DNA from: DTU019 sp050949825
GTDB taxonomy: Bacteria > Bacillota > Syntrophomonadia > Syntrophomonadales > Syntrophomonadaceae
NCBI GenBank assembly: GCA_050949825.1
Contig: JBMNGL010000017.1
Span: forward strand, 1-7,778
Length of the DNA stretch: 7,778 nt
Direction: 5' to 3'
The notes under the pieces are model-generated. The model searched no databases, was not told the origin of the DNA, and saw only the letters and a program-made list of their open reading frames with translations. Position numbers and translations under genes: made by a program. This document shows positions 1 to 7,566 of this stretch, piece after piece (position 1 is the first letter of the stretch; each line of letters starts with the position of its first letter).

Positions 1-1
1 T

Positions 2-1321
2 CTGCCGGCTATGGGCCTGGAATTTGGCAGCAGTGCCATACTTGCGAGCTGGGCCATTACCAGCTACATTCTGGCATCCGCCATTTTCCTCTTGCCCTTT
101 GGGCGCCTGGCCGACATGCATGGACGCCGCCGCTTCTATCGGCTGGGTACTATTCTCTATACCCTGTTTACCCTGGCCACCGCCATGGCCGATTCCATGC
201 AAATGATCATCGTGTTCCGTCTGCTGCAGGGTCTAAGCTCTGCTATGATTTTCAGCACCGGTATGGCCATCCTGAGCTCAGTCTATCCACCCCATAAACG
301 GGGCCGGGCCCTGGGATACAGTGTGGCCGTCACCTACCTGGGCCTTACCATAGGGCCGGTACTGGGCGGTATGATGAACCACTACCTGGGTTGGCGCAGC
401 ATATTTTACCTCACTACCCTGCTGGGTCTGGGAGCCGTAACTGCTATCCAATTCTGGCTGCGGGGTGAGTGGGCCGGAGCCCGGGGTGAAAAATTCGATG
501 CTGCCGGAAGTTCGCTCTACATGGTGGGATTGCTGGCTTTTCTTTACGGGCTGTCCTCTATTTCCGACAGCCAATGGTCGCCTTATCTGGTTCTGCTGGG
601 AGTGATTTTACTGGTGGGATTTGCCGCCTGGGAACTGCACATTGACCACCCCATCCTGCAGGTACGCCTGTTTAAACATAATACCGGTTTTGCTTTTTCC
701 AACCTGGCGGCCATGATTAACTACAGCGCTACATATGCGGTAACCTTCTTATTATCCGTTTACCTCCAGGTGGTGCGGGGATACGATTCCCAGGCCGCCG
801 GGCTTATCCTCTTGGCCCAACCCCTGGTTATGACCATATTGTCTCCCCTGGCAGGCACCTTGTCGGACCGCCTGGAACCCAGGCTGGTAGCCTCTCTGGG
901 TATGGGCTGTTCTACCCTTAGCCTTTTCTTTTTTATATTTATCGGCTCTGCTACTGCACCCTCCCTGCTGGTGATCAATCTCCTTCTGGCCGGACTGGGC
1001 TTTGCCCTTTTCGCTTCCCCCAACAACAACGCTATTATGGGCTCAGTACCCATGCGCCTGTACGGCATAGCCTCCTCTACCCTGGGCACCATGAGATTGG
1101 TAGGTCAGGCCATCAGCATGTCCATAGTAACCCTGTTAATTACCCTCTTCATAGGCCGGGCGCCCCTGACCGCAGCCAACCCCGCCACCTTCCTGGCCTG
1201 TATGAAGGTTTCCTTTGCTGTTTTCACTATCATCTGTATCCTTGGAGTATTGGCCTCGCTGAAACGGGGCAGCCTGCACCAATACAACCTTACTGATCAG
1301 GATCAGGGCAAAATAGAATGA
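2..1321 (+). CDS. MFS drug/proton antiporter, DHA2-like, 5'-truncated by the window edge
   Basis: An integral inner-membrane transporter of the major facilitator superfamily, probably exporting drugs or other small molecules in exchange for protons. The frame is open to the left edge. The codons before the first ATG (position 11) read Leu-Pro-Ala, so the visible start LPAMGLEF matches the end of helix 1 in this family (usually ...NVALPxI...). The ATG at 11 is therefore internal and the true start is upstream. Counting from that ATG, motif A (GRLADMHGRR) is at residues 31-40 and the antiporter motif C (GLTIGPVLGG) is at 111-120, followed by GWRSIF. Hydrophobic segments continue to about residue 416, and the total fits a 14-helix DHA2 protein lacking helix 1. 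The C-terminal tail is short and polar, ending GKIE. The gene converges on the McrC-like gene. The substrate cannot be told from sequence; the family assignment is firm. Confidence 0.9.
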   Translation: MPAMGLEFGSSAILASWAITSYILASAIFLLPFGRLADMHGRRRFYRLGTILYTLFTLATAMADSMQMIIVFRLLQGLSSAMIFSTGMAILSSVYPPHKRGRALGYSVAVTYLGLTIGPVLGGMMNHYLGWRSIFYLTTLLGLGAVTAIQFWLRGEWAGARGEKFDAAGSSLYMVGLLAFLYGLSSISDSQWSPYLVLLGVILLVGFAAWELHIDHPILQVRLFKHNTGFAFSNLAAMINYSATYAVTFLLSVYLQVVRGYDSQAAGLILLAQPLVMTILSPLAGTLSDRLEPRLVASLGMGCSTLSLFFFIFIGSATAPSLLVINLLLAGLGFALFASPNNNAIMGSVPMRLYGIASSTLGTMRLVGQAISMSIVTLLITLFIGRAPLTAANPATFLACMKVSFAVFTIICILGVLASLKRGSLHQYNLTDQDQGKIE

Positions 1322-1373
1322 AAAAGGGAGGAAACCCGGGACTACCAGAACACCACTGTAGATTGAATGTAAT

Positions 1374-1388
1374 GAGTCCGAAGGACTC
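1374..1388. terminator. Perfect hairpin between convergent genes, possible bidirectional terminator
   Basis: GAGTCC-GAA-GGACTC forms a perfect 6-bp stem with a 3-base loop in the 83-bp gap between the antiporter stop (1321) and the McrC-like stop (1405). It is the only clear hairpin there and sits where both transcripts should end. Neither side has a long T-run (TATATTTCT follows on the + strand), so classical intrinsic termination is doubtful. Confidence 0.4.
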
Positions 1389-1404
1389 TATATTTCTGGA
1401 CTTA

Positions 1405-3867
1405 TTACAGTATTTGAGCAAGCAGCTTGCGGTAATCAATAAAATATTGTGGTTTACTGCCGGGGGTCTTCTTAATGGCATATCCCGAGGCTCCCGCATA
1501 ACGAACACCTAAACCATTTTCCAGACGGAACCAGACTCGTCCGTAGGGGTTATCTTTATCAAGCAGACGTACCGGTTCGCTAGGATCAAGGGTAAATCTT
1601 ACATCGAGAGCCATTAAATCCTCGAACAATCTCCATTCCGGCTCTGTTTCCAGCAGCAGTTCTTCTAAATTGCGGGCACGCTCCAGGCCCAGCCGACTGG
1701 TCCAGCGGTGTTGAGTGAAGCCATATCCGCTAGTATTAATTATGGGGGTTTTCTTTTCGATTACCTTGCCTAATTTAAAGAGTACCTGGAGTTCTTCTAA
1801 ATTCCGTTTTGGGCTCCAGGGGGTAGGTATTTCCTTTCTTTTAACAATGTCAATGCCTTCAACCGGGGCATAATGAGTTACTGCCCCCGGTCGGCGTATT
1901 TCCAGCGGAGAGTAAATCGCTACCCATTTGGTGGCAAACTGACGCAGCTGGGTCTTAAGTACCGGCATATAATAGAGCTGCTCTTCAATAATCCATTGTA
2001 AATGCTGGAATTGGTTGCCGGCGCTCAAGGTGCCTATAACTACTGGTTCCGCCGCAGATAAACGCCAATCCTGTGCCCGTTCGTAGATGCTGTGGGGTAA
2101 AGTATGCTCTGCTGTACTAAATCCACCCACTTTCAAGCTGTTGCGCAACCACTCTCTAACATATGCTGTATTAGCCGGTAGAAACGGTAAAGCTCCTACT
2201 CCAATATATTTCAGGGCTTTCCACAGCTTACTGTCGTAAAAAGTATTTTTCGCTGCTCCGCCGGGGAATACAGCTGCTGCCTGCACCACGGTTCTTCGTT
2301 GAACACGATTCCCATCATTCCGGTTTTGAAATTCCAGAATGGCATCGCGGTATCGATGCATGGCATTCAAAGCATCTTCCGGAGGACCTTCGGAATTATA
2401 CCGTTTTATGTAATCATCTGATGCATCCAACCTATACTTGGCATCAAGAACTAAATGCATTGCCGGCCAAGCCTTATTTTCCAGGGTAATAACCATATCC
2501 GGACGCTGGGGGATGAGCATAGCCTCTCCCTGAAAACTGGGGTTGTAGGTAGCTGTTATACGCCTGTCTCCGGAGGCAAAACATACGCGTTGTTCTTTCC
2601 CCCGGTTCAGTAAAACCCGAAGGCCCTTTTGTTTGACCGCAAACAGCCTTTTTGCGGGGATTTGCTGCCCACTCTCCTCACTGATTATTCGCAACAGAGC
2701 TAGATAGCACCAATATTCATATAGTAGATTCAAATCCTTAACCGATAACTGTAAGGGACCGCCTTCAATCCGTAAACCCAGCGATAAAGCCAGGCAATTG
2801 GTATAAGCTTCCCGGTAGCCTGGCAACCCTAACAACTGCAGCGAAACAAAACCTGCTGGAAGTTCGCCACTGGCTGCGGCAAGTGGTTCCAGACCCTGCA
2901 GACGCAGGACCCGCTTTTCCATTTCCTCTAATTCCTGTGAAACCTTGCAGCGCCGGGGAGTAAGTTCTAACTGCCGCTCTTCTACCCGTAACCGGTTTAA
3001 ACGCTGCTGAATAAGATGCAGCTGCCGCGATAACCAACGATGCTCCATGGTATCCAAGGTGCTTCGTGCACGGTCTTCATAAATATACTCGCGAACAGGT
3101 ATATTGCTTTTAGTGTTAATAAAGCCACCTCGGCCAGCACCTTTCCTTACGGCTGCCAAAACCCGTCCATTTATATGCTTAATCTTTTCCGCTCTTACCG
3201 GCATTTGCTCTCTATGCAATCCCCTTACCGGTGTACGGGCAATAAAGTTTAACGCCTTTTCCAAATCGTCTATAAGACCCCGCAACAGAACAAACCATTC
3301 CAAATTAGTCGCCAGGGCGGCAGTAGTGGTTCCCAGTTGGAAGGTTGCACGCAAATACTCCATTGCCAATCCTGTCATTATATCCTGTACAGAGGCTAGA
3401 ATTTCTTCATAATCACTGGCATAATCCAACTTACTAGGAAAAACCTCAACTAGAAAAGAGAACTCCGGTTTATCGTCAACTAATACTATAAATTCGCTAT
3501 AACCAACCTGGGAACCAAAATTAATATATCCATATACCGTAGAATGATCATCATCATAATCCAAATCCCTAATTATAACCGGATCGCGGTGCATTATATC
3601 CAGCTTATAACCGTGTTTGCACCTGGCATATAGCTTGTAATTGGTTTCTTCTAAAAGATATGGCCCGGTATGTTGTTCCGGGCAATCTGCCAGCTTTTGG
3701 GGTACGCCCTGGCGCCATACCTTTTCCCAGTTAAGATCTGCCCGGTGCTTGGTTATCACCAGGCGGCCAGTTGTATCTTTGCCTAGATAATTTACCGGTT
3801 CTTTATTACTGGACAAACTGAATTTTAGGTGTACCAGATCACTTGCCAATTCAAAAAGCTGCTCCAT
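1405..3867 (-). CDS. McrC-like DUF2357 protein with PD-(D/E)XK nuclease and long C-terminal extension (820 aa)
   Basis: Predicted nuclease partner of the upstream AAA+ ATPase in a McrBC-like module. Residues about 70-180 form a DUF2357-type region (FSFLVEVFPSKLDY at 137-150, then an acidic helix starting DYEEIL). A charged helical, probably coiled-coil, segment spans about 270-325 (LSRQLHLIQQRLNRLRVEERQL). The nuclease core of the DUF524/PDDEXK_7 type follows: LLYEYW at 381-386 (candidate E384), RPDMVI at 455-460 (D457) and VLDAKYR at 473-479 (D475, K477), then NAMHRYRDAIL at 501-511. These fit the D...(D/E)xK active site and look intact. Residues about 610-820 form an extra C-terminal region (AIYSPLEIRRPGAVTHYAP at 650-668, KRKEIPTPW at 676-684), possibly PUA-like. 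The ATG lies 4 bp after the ATPase stop; its SD-like GGATGTGAT overlaps that stop codon, suggesting coupled translation. Plain McrC is usually much shorter. Family confident; target and cleavage specificity unknown. Confidence 0.85.
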   Translation of the reverse strand: MEQLFELASDLVHLKFSLSSNKEPVNYLGKDTTGRLVITKHRADLNWEKVWRQGVPQKLADCPEQHTGPYLLEETNYKLYARCKHGYKLDIMHRDPVIIRDLDYDDDHSTVYGYINFGSQVGYSEFIVLVDDKPEFSFLVEVFPSKLDYASDYEEILASVQDIMTGLAMEYLRATFQLGTTTAALATNLEWFVLLRGLIDDLEKALNFIARTPVRGLHREQMPVRAEKIKHINGRVLAAVRKGAGRGGFINTKSNIPVREYIYEDRARSTLDTMEHRWLSRQLHLIQQRLNRLRVEERQLELTPRRCKVSQELEEMEKRVLRLQGLEPLAAASGELPAGFVSLQLLGLPGYREAYTNCLALSLGLRIEGGPLQLSVKDLNLLYEYWCYLALLRIISEESGQQIPAKRLFAVKQKGLRVLLNRGKEQRVCFASGDRRITATYNPSFQGEAMLIPQRPDMVITLENKAWPAMHLVLDAKYRLDASDDYIKRYNSEGPPEDALNAMHRYRDAILEFQNRNDGNRVQRRTVVQAAAVFPGGAAKNTFYDSKLWKALKYIGVGALPFLPANTAYVREWLRNSLKVGGFSTAEHTLPHSIYERAQDWRLSAAEPVVIGTLSAGNQFQHLQWIIEEQLYYMPVLKTQLRQFATKWVAIYSPLEIRRPGAVTHYAPVEGIDIVKRKEIPTPWSPKRNLEELQVLFKLGKVIEKKTPIINTSGYGFTQHRWTSRLGLERARNLEELLLETEPEWRLFEDLMALDVRFTLDPSEPVRLLDKDNPYGRVWFRLENGLGVRYAGASGYAIKKTPGSKPQYFIDYRKLLAQIL

Positions 3868-3871
3868 AACA

Positions 3872-5911
3872 TCACATCCAGTAAGATGTAAATCCTTCGG
3901 TAATTAAACGCTCCCACATCAGGCATAGTCTTGCCGCAGTACGCGGGTAGCGGGCATTTTCCAGGAAGGTAGGCCGGCCAATTTTTTCCCAATCATCAAT
4001 TATTATCTGCGCATCCTCTTCGCTAATATTTTTTGACCCTTTAACCGCCCAGCCTAATAGCTGTAACACCATCTTGCGTACCGGGGTGCTGCCGCCGATA
4101 ATACGGGGTAATATTTTCATCTGTAATGCCAAATCCAGGGGATTAACCCGTATCCCACCTCTAGTAACGAATGAATTAATTATTTCCTGGGCATGTAATA
4201 CAAATAAGGCTACTTCATCCCTTACCCGGTAACCAACCTGTAACTGGCCTTGAATCAGAATGCTGTTAATTTCAGTCAGCACCGTGATAACTTTTTCTAT
4301 CTTCTGATTGTCTTCTACAGTAAGATTTTGCAGCCCGTTTAGGTTAATGGCCCGGGGGAACCATAGTTCAACCGGCCATATATTAATGTCGGGGGTATCA
4401 TCAATCACATTTCCCCAGGATTCTAGATGTATCTCGGAAAACTCCAGGGTAAAAGCACGATCCAGTACCTTTCGGCTGAATCCATAAGCACTCTCATCCA
4501 TATTGACGGTACCCACGATAGCCAGGTTAGGTGGCAATACCTGCTGACCCCATTCTGCATCTTTCTCTTTTAAATCCTGGCCGATAAGCCTCCCGCTAGA
4601 AAATCTCCCCATACCATCGGGGTGACGGTTTTCCACCTGGCTCAAAACCTCAGCAAAGTAATGCTCCACCCGAGCTAAATTCATCTCATCCATAATGCAT
4701 ACAAAATGTTTTTCGGGGTAATTAGCTGCCTCTCGGACTACCGACAGCAAGGCTCCTGGTTTAAACTGCCCCTGCAAATCACAATAACCAAGCACATCGG
4801 AGCTATCCGTCCAATCAGGTCTTACGGGAATCATATGACATTTGCCACCGGTTGCCCGGCTGATTAATGCTGGTAGTTTTGATTTTCCCGTACCAGAAAC
4901 TCCCGCCAGAATTACGAATGGCTTTGTTCGTAGGGCGGCAATATAAGCAGCTATCTGCCAGGGTTCGAAGGTATAGCCCTGAGCAGCTATATTCATAACC
5001 AGTCTATCCATTCTATCAGTCCCCTCACCGGCACAATTCAAACCGGAACTCGACTCATTAACATGAAGATAAGCATTAAGTATAGTAACCAAATCCCTGG
5101 TGAGCTCCATATCTCCCGGTAATGCTTCAGCCGGATAAAACTTGTAAGCAATGGTTGCTTTTTCATAATCGCTTCCCAGGCTGCTATTAGCATATAATTT
5201 TATGTTATTATCAAGTTTAAAACCTGTTGTCTCCAACTCCTTCAAGAAGGGACGTATCTCTTCTGCTTTTTGCTGCAATTGTTCATAACCCAGTTCTCGG
5301 CCCATTGTTTGGATAATCTCGGTTACCCCTTGCATTAGACATAAATATAATCCTTGCATATCCTGGCAAAATAAATGGGCAACATAAATGCCCTTCTGAA
5401 TCGAATCTGTTTTGCTTTTATCCATAAACGCTATCCAGGGTACTTTGGCCCAGTTTCCCTGACCCACACTCCACCGTAGCGTAACAATAGCCGGCATATC
5501 CCAATTATTACTAATTTTATCCTCAATGTCCTTAAAAACCTGCCATATTGGATGCTTTGAACTAAATGGCTCGCCCAATCGCGCAGATACATAATCTTTT
5601 AAGATGATTTTAAAGTTTTCACCCAAGCCCTTAATTGGTTCAGTTTCTTGTATATCAGCAAGTGTTAGTATCTTAAAACCCTTTTTTATCAGATAATTAT
5701 TAGCCTCATCACCACCGCTAAATGAGCTTACCGGTTGCCCTGTTGCCATAGATATAATCTGCTTTACCGGATAAAGCTGCTTGTCTTTTTCTATGGCGAA
5801 TTTATGACTCCTGTTGTTTTGCCAATTTGACCAATCCGCGGAACTGCGATATTCTTGATCAAACCGTTTAATTGCATCTAAAATGATATCTACCGGCACA
5901 TCCTTAATCAC
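3872..5911 (-). CDS. McrB-like AAA+ ATPase with ScoMcrA-type head and MrcB_N (DUF3578) domains (679 aa)
   Basis: Predicted NTP-driven motor and recognition subunit of a McrBC-like restriction module. Three parts are visible. Residues about 5-82 resemble the N-terminal head domain of ScoMcrA-like proteins (LYPVKQIISMA at 46-56, FSGGDEANNYLIKKGF at 64-79). Residues about 95-280 match the MrcB_N/DUF3578 family, with the telling GQGNWAKVPWIAF at 150-162 and LMQGVTEI at 192-199. Residues about 315-640 are an AAA+ module: Walker A GVSGTGKS (337-344), Walker B CIMDEMN (405-411), sensor motif GTVNMDES (467-474), SRKVLDRA (479-486, arginine-finger region) and QVGYRVRDEV (558-567). All catalytic positions seem intact. 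NMDES replaces the NTADR-type signature of E. coli McrB, so GTP specificity should not be assumed. The start is GTG with AAGGGGG 7 bases upstream; the nearby ATG is out of frame and hits a stop two codons later. It is first gene of the pair with the McrC-like gene. No fused nuclease, SRA or EVE domain is seen. Confidence 0.88.
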   Translation of the reverse strand: MIKDVPVDIILDAIKRFDQEYRSSADWSNWQNNRSHKFAIEKDKQLYPVKQIISMATGQPVSSFSGGDEANNYLIKKGFKILTLADIQETEPIKGLGENFKIILKDYVSARLGEPFSSKHPIWQVFKDIEDKISNNWDMPAIVTLRWSVGQGNWAKVPWIAFMDKSKTDSIQKGIYVAHLFCQDMQGLYLCLMQGVTEIIQTMGRELGYEQLQQKAEEIRPFLKELETTGFKLDNNIKLYANSSLGSDYEKATIAYKFYPAEALPGDMELTRDLVTILNAYLHVNESSSGLNCAGEGTDRMDRLVMNIAAQGYTFEPWQIAAYIAALRTKPFVILAGVSGTGKSKLPALISRATGGKCHMIPVRPDWTDSSDVLGYCDLQGQFKPGALLSVVREAANYPEKHFVCIMDEMNLARVEHYFAEVLSQVENRHPDGMGRFSSGRLIGQDLKEKDAEWGQQVLPPNLAIVGTVNMDESAYGFSRKVLDRAFTLEFSEIHLESWGNVIDDTPDINIWPVELWFPRAINLNGLQNLTVEDNQKIEKVITVLTEINSILIQGQLQVGYRVRDEVALFVLHAQEIINSFVTRGGIRVNPLDLALQMKILPRIIGGSTPVRKMVLQLLGWAVKGSKNISEEDAQIIIDDWEKIGRPTFLENARYPRTAARLCLMWERLITEGFTSYWM

Positions 5912-5918
5912 CGCATGT

Positions 5919-5925
5919 CCCCCTT
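5919..5925 (-). promoter_or_regulatory. Shine-Dalgarno site fixing the GTG start of the McrB-like gene
   Basis: On the - strand AAGGGGG lies 7 bases before the GTG at 5911-5909. The only nearby ATG (5917-5915) reads ATG CGG TGA and is closed at once, so the GTG is the sensible start. No convincing -35/-10 pair was found upstream, although AT-rich TATAAA and TAAAAT hexamers occur between about 5955 and 5985. Confidence 0.6.
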
Positions 5926-6091
5926 CCCTTGCTAGCTTAAGAGCTTATTCACTTCATTTTACACCTAATTGCCATTTATATCTTGGACATGAAAGGATGG
6001 TGCAATTTCTTCTGGCGGGTGTCTGTTATTTTCTGATAGTTTTCATCATGGCCTGTTACTTCAGATTGTTTCTTTATGATCAGCTCGGCAG

Positions 6092-6111
6092 ACTTACAGG
6101 CAACTGTAAGT
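6092..6111. repeat. Perfect 8-bp inverted repeat, 4-base loop
   Basis: ACTTACAG-GCAA-CTGTAAGT is the strongest hairpin in the gap between the McrB-like gene and the cas10 fragment. On the + strand it runs into TTTT (6111-6114), so it could be a weak terminator for rightward transcription, but no + strand gene lies before it. It may instead belong to an element end or a folded RNA. Confidence 0.5.
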
Positions 6112-6298
6112 TTTAAGCGTAGAGCGACAAAATAGCGAGCCGAAAGCGCAAGCTGAAGTGATTGAGCCACGAAATACTCAATTGAGGAAGGCCGATGTGG
6201 TTACACGCACAGAAGACAACATCAGTACAGACGCATTGGTGGGCTTGTACTGGCACTCCGGGGTCTAAAAGGGGTTTTGCCTTAAACCCATCAGGGGT

Positions 6299-7225
6299 TT
6301 ATCGCTTTTTTGTTTTCCAAGGCGGCAGAAAAAGCGACGGTTTCCATAGAAATCCACCGCCTCGCAAAACCTCATGCACCGCTCCTTTGAGTGCTCCTTT
6401 GGATGAAATGGTGTAAATAAATGGCTGTACTCCAGAGATATCGCATGAGAACAGGCAAAAGGATTTTTCCCGGTAAAAGCTTTGCCTATTTTCGAAGAGT
6501 TCCAACCGATAATCATTTCTCCCCTGACGTTCCAGATAAAGGGCTATGCACGCAGCCAGGGCTGCTGTAATTTTGGAATGGTCGAAGAGAGAAATATCAG
6601 ATACCTCACCCAGATTGGTTGAAGAGGGCACATGGGACAGATAGGCTTCGCACAATTCCAGCAATGAATTTACATATTCATCCTTGAAATCGATACCGGC
6701 TAAACCTTCGCTCATGCCGTGAATAATACTGTTGTAATCTGAAGCTGGATTATATGATTCTATTTCTAGCGGGTAGTTTATTTGCGCGCTAAGGGCAGTC
6801 AACTTATGCGCAGATTTTCCATTGTAATTGTTCAAGAGGTTGTATATGGACTCTAAGGGCCTGCTCTTATCAAATCCGGCGCTGGCTTCGCCCTCTATCT
6901 CTCTGCGGTCAACTCCAGATGCGATATTATCGGCCAGATAAATAATGTATGCGGCACTGTCCCGGTCTATTTGGGCCGGCTCGATATCCTGGTGGTGATG
7001 ATACCTGATGCCGTTCAGGATCACAGGATCATCGGTGTATTTGTTTACCCAGTCCCTACCCGAGATGCTGTGGGCGCGTCCATCGATGTTTATCCCACGA
7101 TGCAGGACTTTCCCAGCATCATGCAATAGTCCTGCCATGGTAACTCTTTTTACAATTTCATGCAACTTATCACCCCTAATCTTGCTAATTTTAGATGCTA
7201 TTGATAAATTTCTCCTTTTTACCAT
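6299..7225 (-). pseudogene. cas10: Truncated type III-A Cas10/Csm1 (HD domain and start of palm 1)
   Basis: An N-terminal fragment of the large subunit of the Csm effector complex, which normally cleaves ssDNA with its HD domain and makes cyclic oligoadenylate with its palm domains. Numbered from the ATG at 7225, the HD motif is GLLHDAGKVLHR (32-43; H35, D36), with RYHHHQ at 74-79 and YLADNIASGVDRR at 96-108. FDHSKITAALAA (214-225) is the conserved linker helix. CDISGVQPFIYTISSKG (261-277) then ALKG (278-281) opens the first palm domain. Family members continue with an LRARSFYLE-like segment; here the sequence changes at about 6383 into GAVHEVLRGG... and stops 27 residues later. The second palm domain with its GGDD site and the D4 domain are missing, so cOA synthesis is impossible. 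Full-length Csm1 is roughly 750-850 residues. A TTG at 7165 preceded by AGGGGTGAT is a better start than the ATG. No csm2-csm5 genes follow. The identification is firm; the fragment is probably non-functional. Confidence 0.85.
7171..7177 (-). promoter_or_regulatory. Strong Shine-Dalgarno pointing to a TTG start for cas10
   Basis: On the - strand ATTAGGGGTGAT (7182-7171 plus two bases) closely matches the anti-SD target and lies 5-7 bases before the in-frame TTG at 7165-7163. Starting there, the HD motif begins about 11 residues in, as usual for Csm1. The ATG at 7225 also has AAAGGA upstream but adds 20 basic residues not expected in the family. Confidence 0.5.
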
Positions 7226-7566
7226 CTGTTTCCTTTAAAAAGGATGATTTTTTACATATAAAGCGCATCATGTTAAATTTTACATCGCACTTTGGACAAT
7301 ACGGTGCCACCATGAATGGTGAAGTCTGCTTAGCTAACGCGGTGATATATGGCAAGAAGATCACCACCTCAGGCGGTAACCTTTCATAAAATTCTTTTGT
7401 CGGGAAATTACGGATCTGTTCTTTTGCGTTATTCTACATACCTCAAGAACGCTGCCTTTTCGCTTGGCATAGTTAATCCCGTATACAGAAATAAAGTTGT
7501 AATTCCCTGAAAGTGTGTTAAATCCCACATTATATAGAACGACCGAGCCCGGGACCGGGGAAACAT
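7191..7566 (-). pseudogene. Small unidentified ORF, split by one frameshift, upstream of cas10
   Basis: Two - strand frames abut. The first starts at ATG 7566 (MFPRSRARSFYIMW...) and ends ...KAAFLRYVE at a TAA at 7431-7429. The second is open from 7433 to the stop at 7193-7191, beginning NNAKEQIRNFPTKEFYERL. Skipping one base near 7431 joins them as RYVE-NAKEQIRNF, a natural-looking protein of about 124 residues. The second half contains LPPEVVIFLPYITALA and a zinc-binding-like CPKC with a single later Cys (YCPKCDVKFNMMRFIC), then a lysine-rich tail. It ends about 25 bases before the TTG of cas10, with the cas10 SD between, as in an operon. I do not recognise the family. A stop lies just before the first ATG, so the true N-terminus may also be lost. 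Alternatively this is chance open sequence. Confidence 0.35.

Larger units (their letters stand above)
5912..6298. other. Non-coding gap with several stem-loops; possible mobile or structured-RNA remnant
   Basis: No reading frame here looks like a real protein. The part nearest 5912 must hold the promoter of the McrB-like operon. Further right, inverted repeats cluster: ACTTACAG/CTGTAAGT (6092-6111), the 10-bp palindrome CTCAATTGAG (6177-6186), CAGTACA/TGTACTG with a 16-base loop (6223-6252) and AAACCC/GGGTTT (6284-6300). The 8-mer AGGGGTTT occurs twice (6270-6277, 6293-6300). The stretch 6115-6170 (GAGCGACAAAATAGCGAGCC and what follows) is purine-rich and hairpin-prone. This could be the end of an insertion sequence, part of a group II intron, or a small structured RNA. 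I could not find the diagnostic parts of any of these. Confidence 0.35.

Noticed and set aside
11..13. ATG as the start of the antiporter
   Set aside because: The frame is open upstream to the edge and codes for LPA, the conserved end of helix 1, so the start is off the window.
2765..3412. Several 70-100 codon ORFs inside the McrC-like gene
   Set aside because: They are shadows of the well-supported 820-residue frame and show no family features.
5976..6170. - strand 64-codon ORF (MAQSLQLALSARYFVALR...) as a gene
   Set aside because: No ribosome-binding site or family; it spans the stem-loop region and reads like a chance translation of structured DNA.
6115..6260. Group II intron domain I
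   Set aside because: The GAAAGCGCAAGCTGAAG-like stretch is suggestive, but no 5' GUGYG end, no domain V hairpin and no maturase were found.
6284..6311. Intrinsic terminator for a + strand gene
   Set aside because: A 6-bp AT-rich stem, 5 bases and T6 are present, but no + strand gene precedes it and the T-run lies inside the cas10 fragment's 3' end.
7231..7244. Palindrome TCCTTT-AA-AAAGGA as an operator
   Set aside because: It overlaps AAAGGA before the ATG at 7225 and lies in the coding frame of the preceding ORF; low-complexity A/T explains it.
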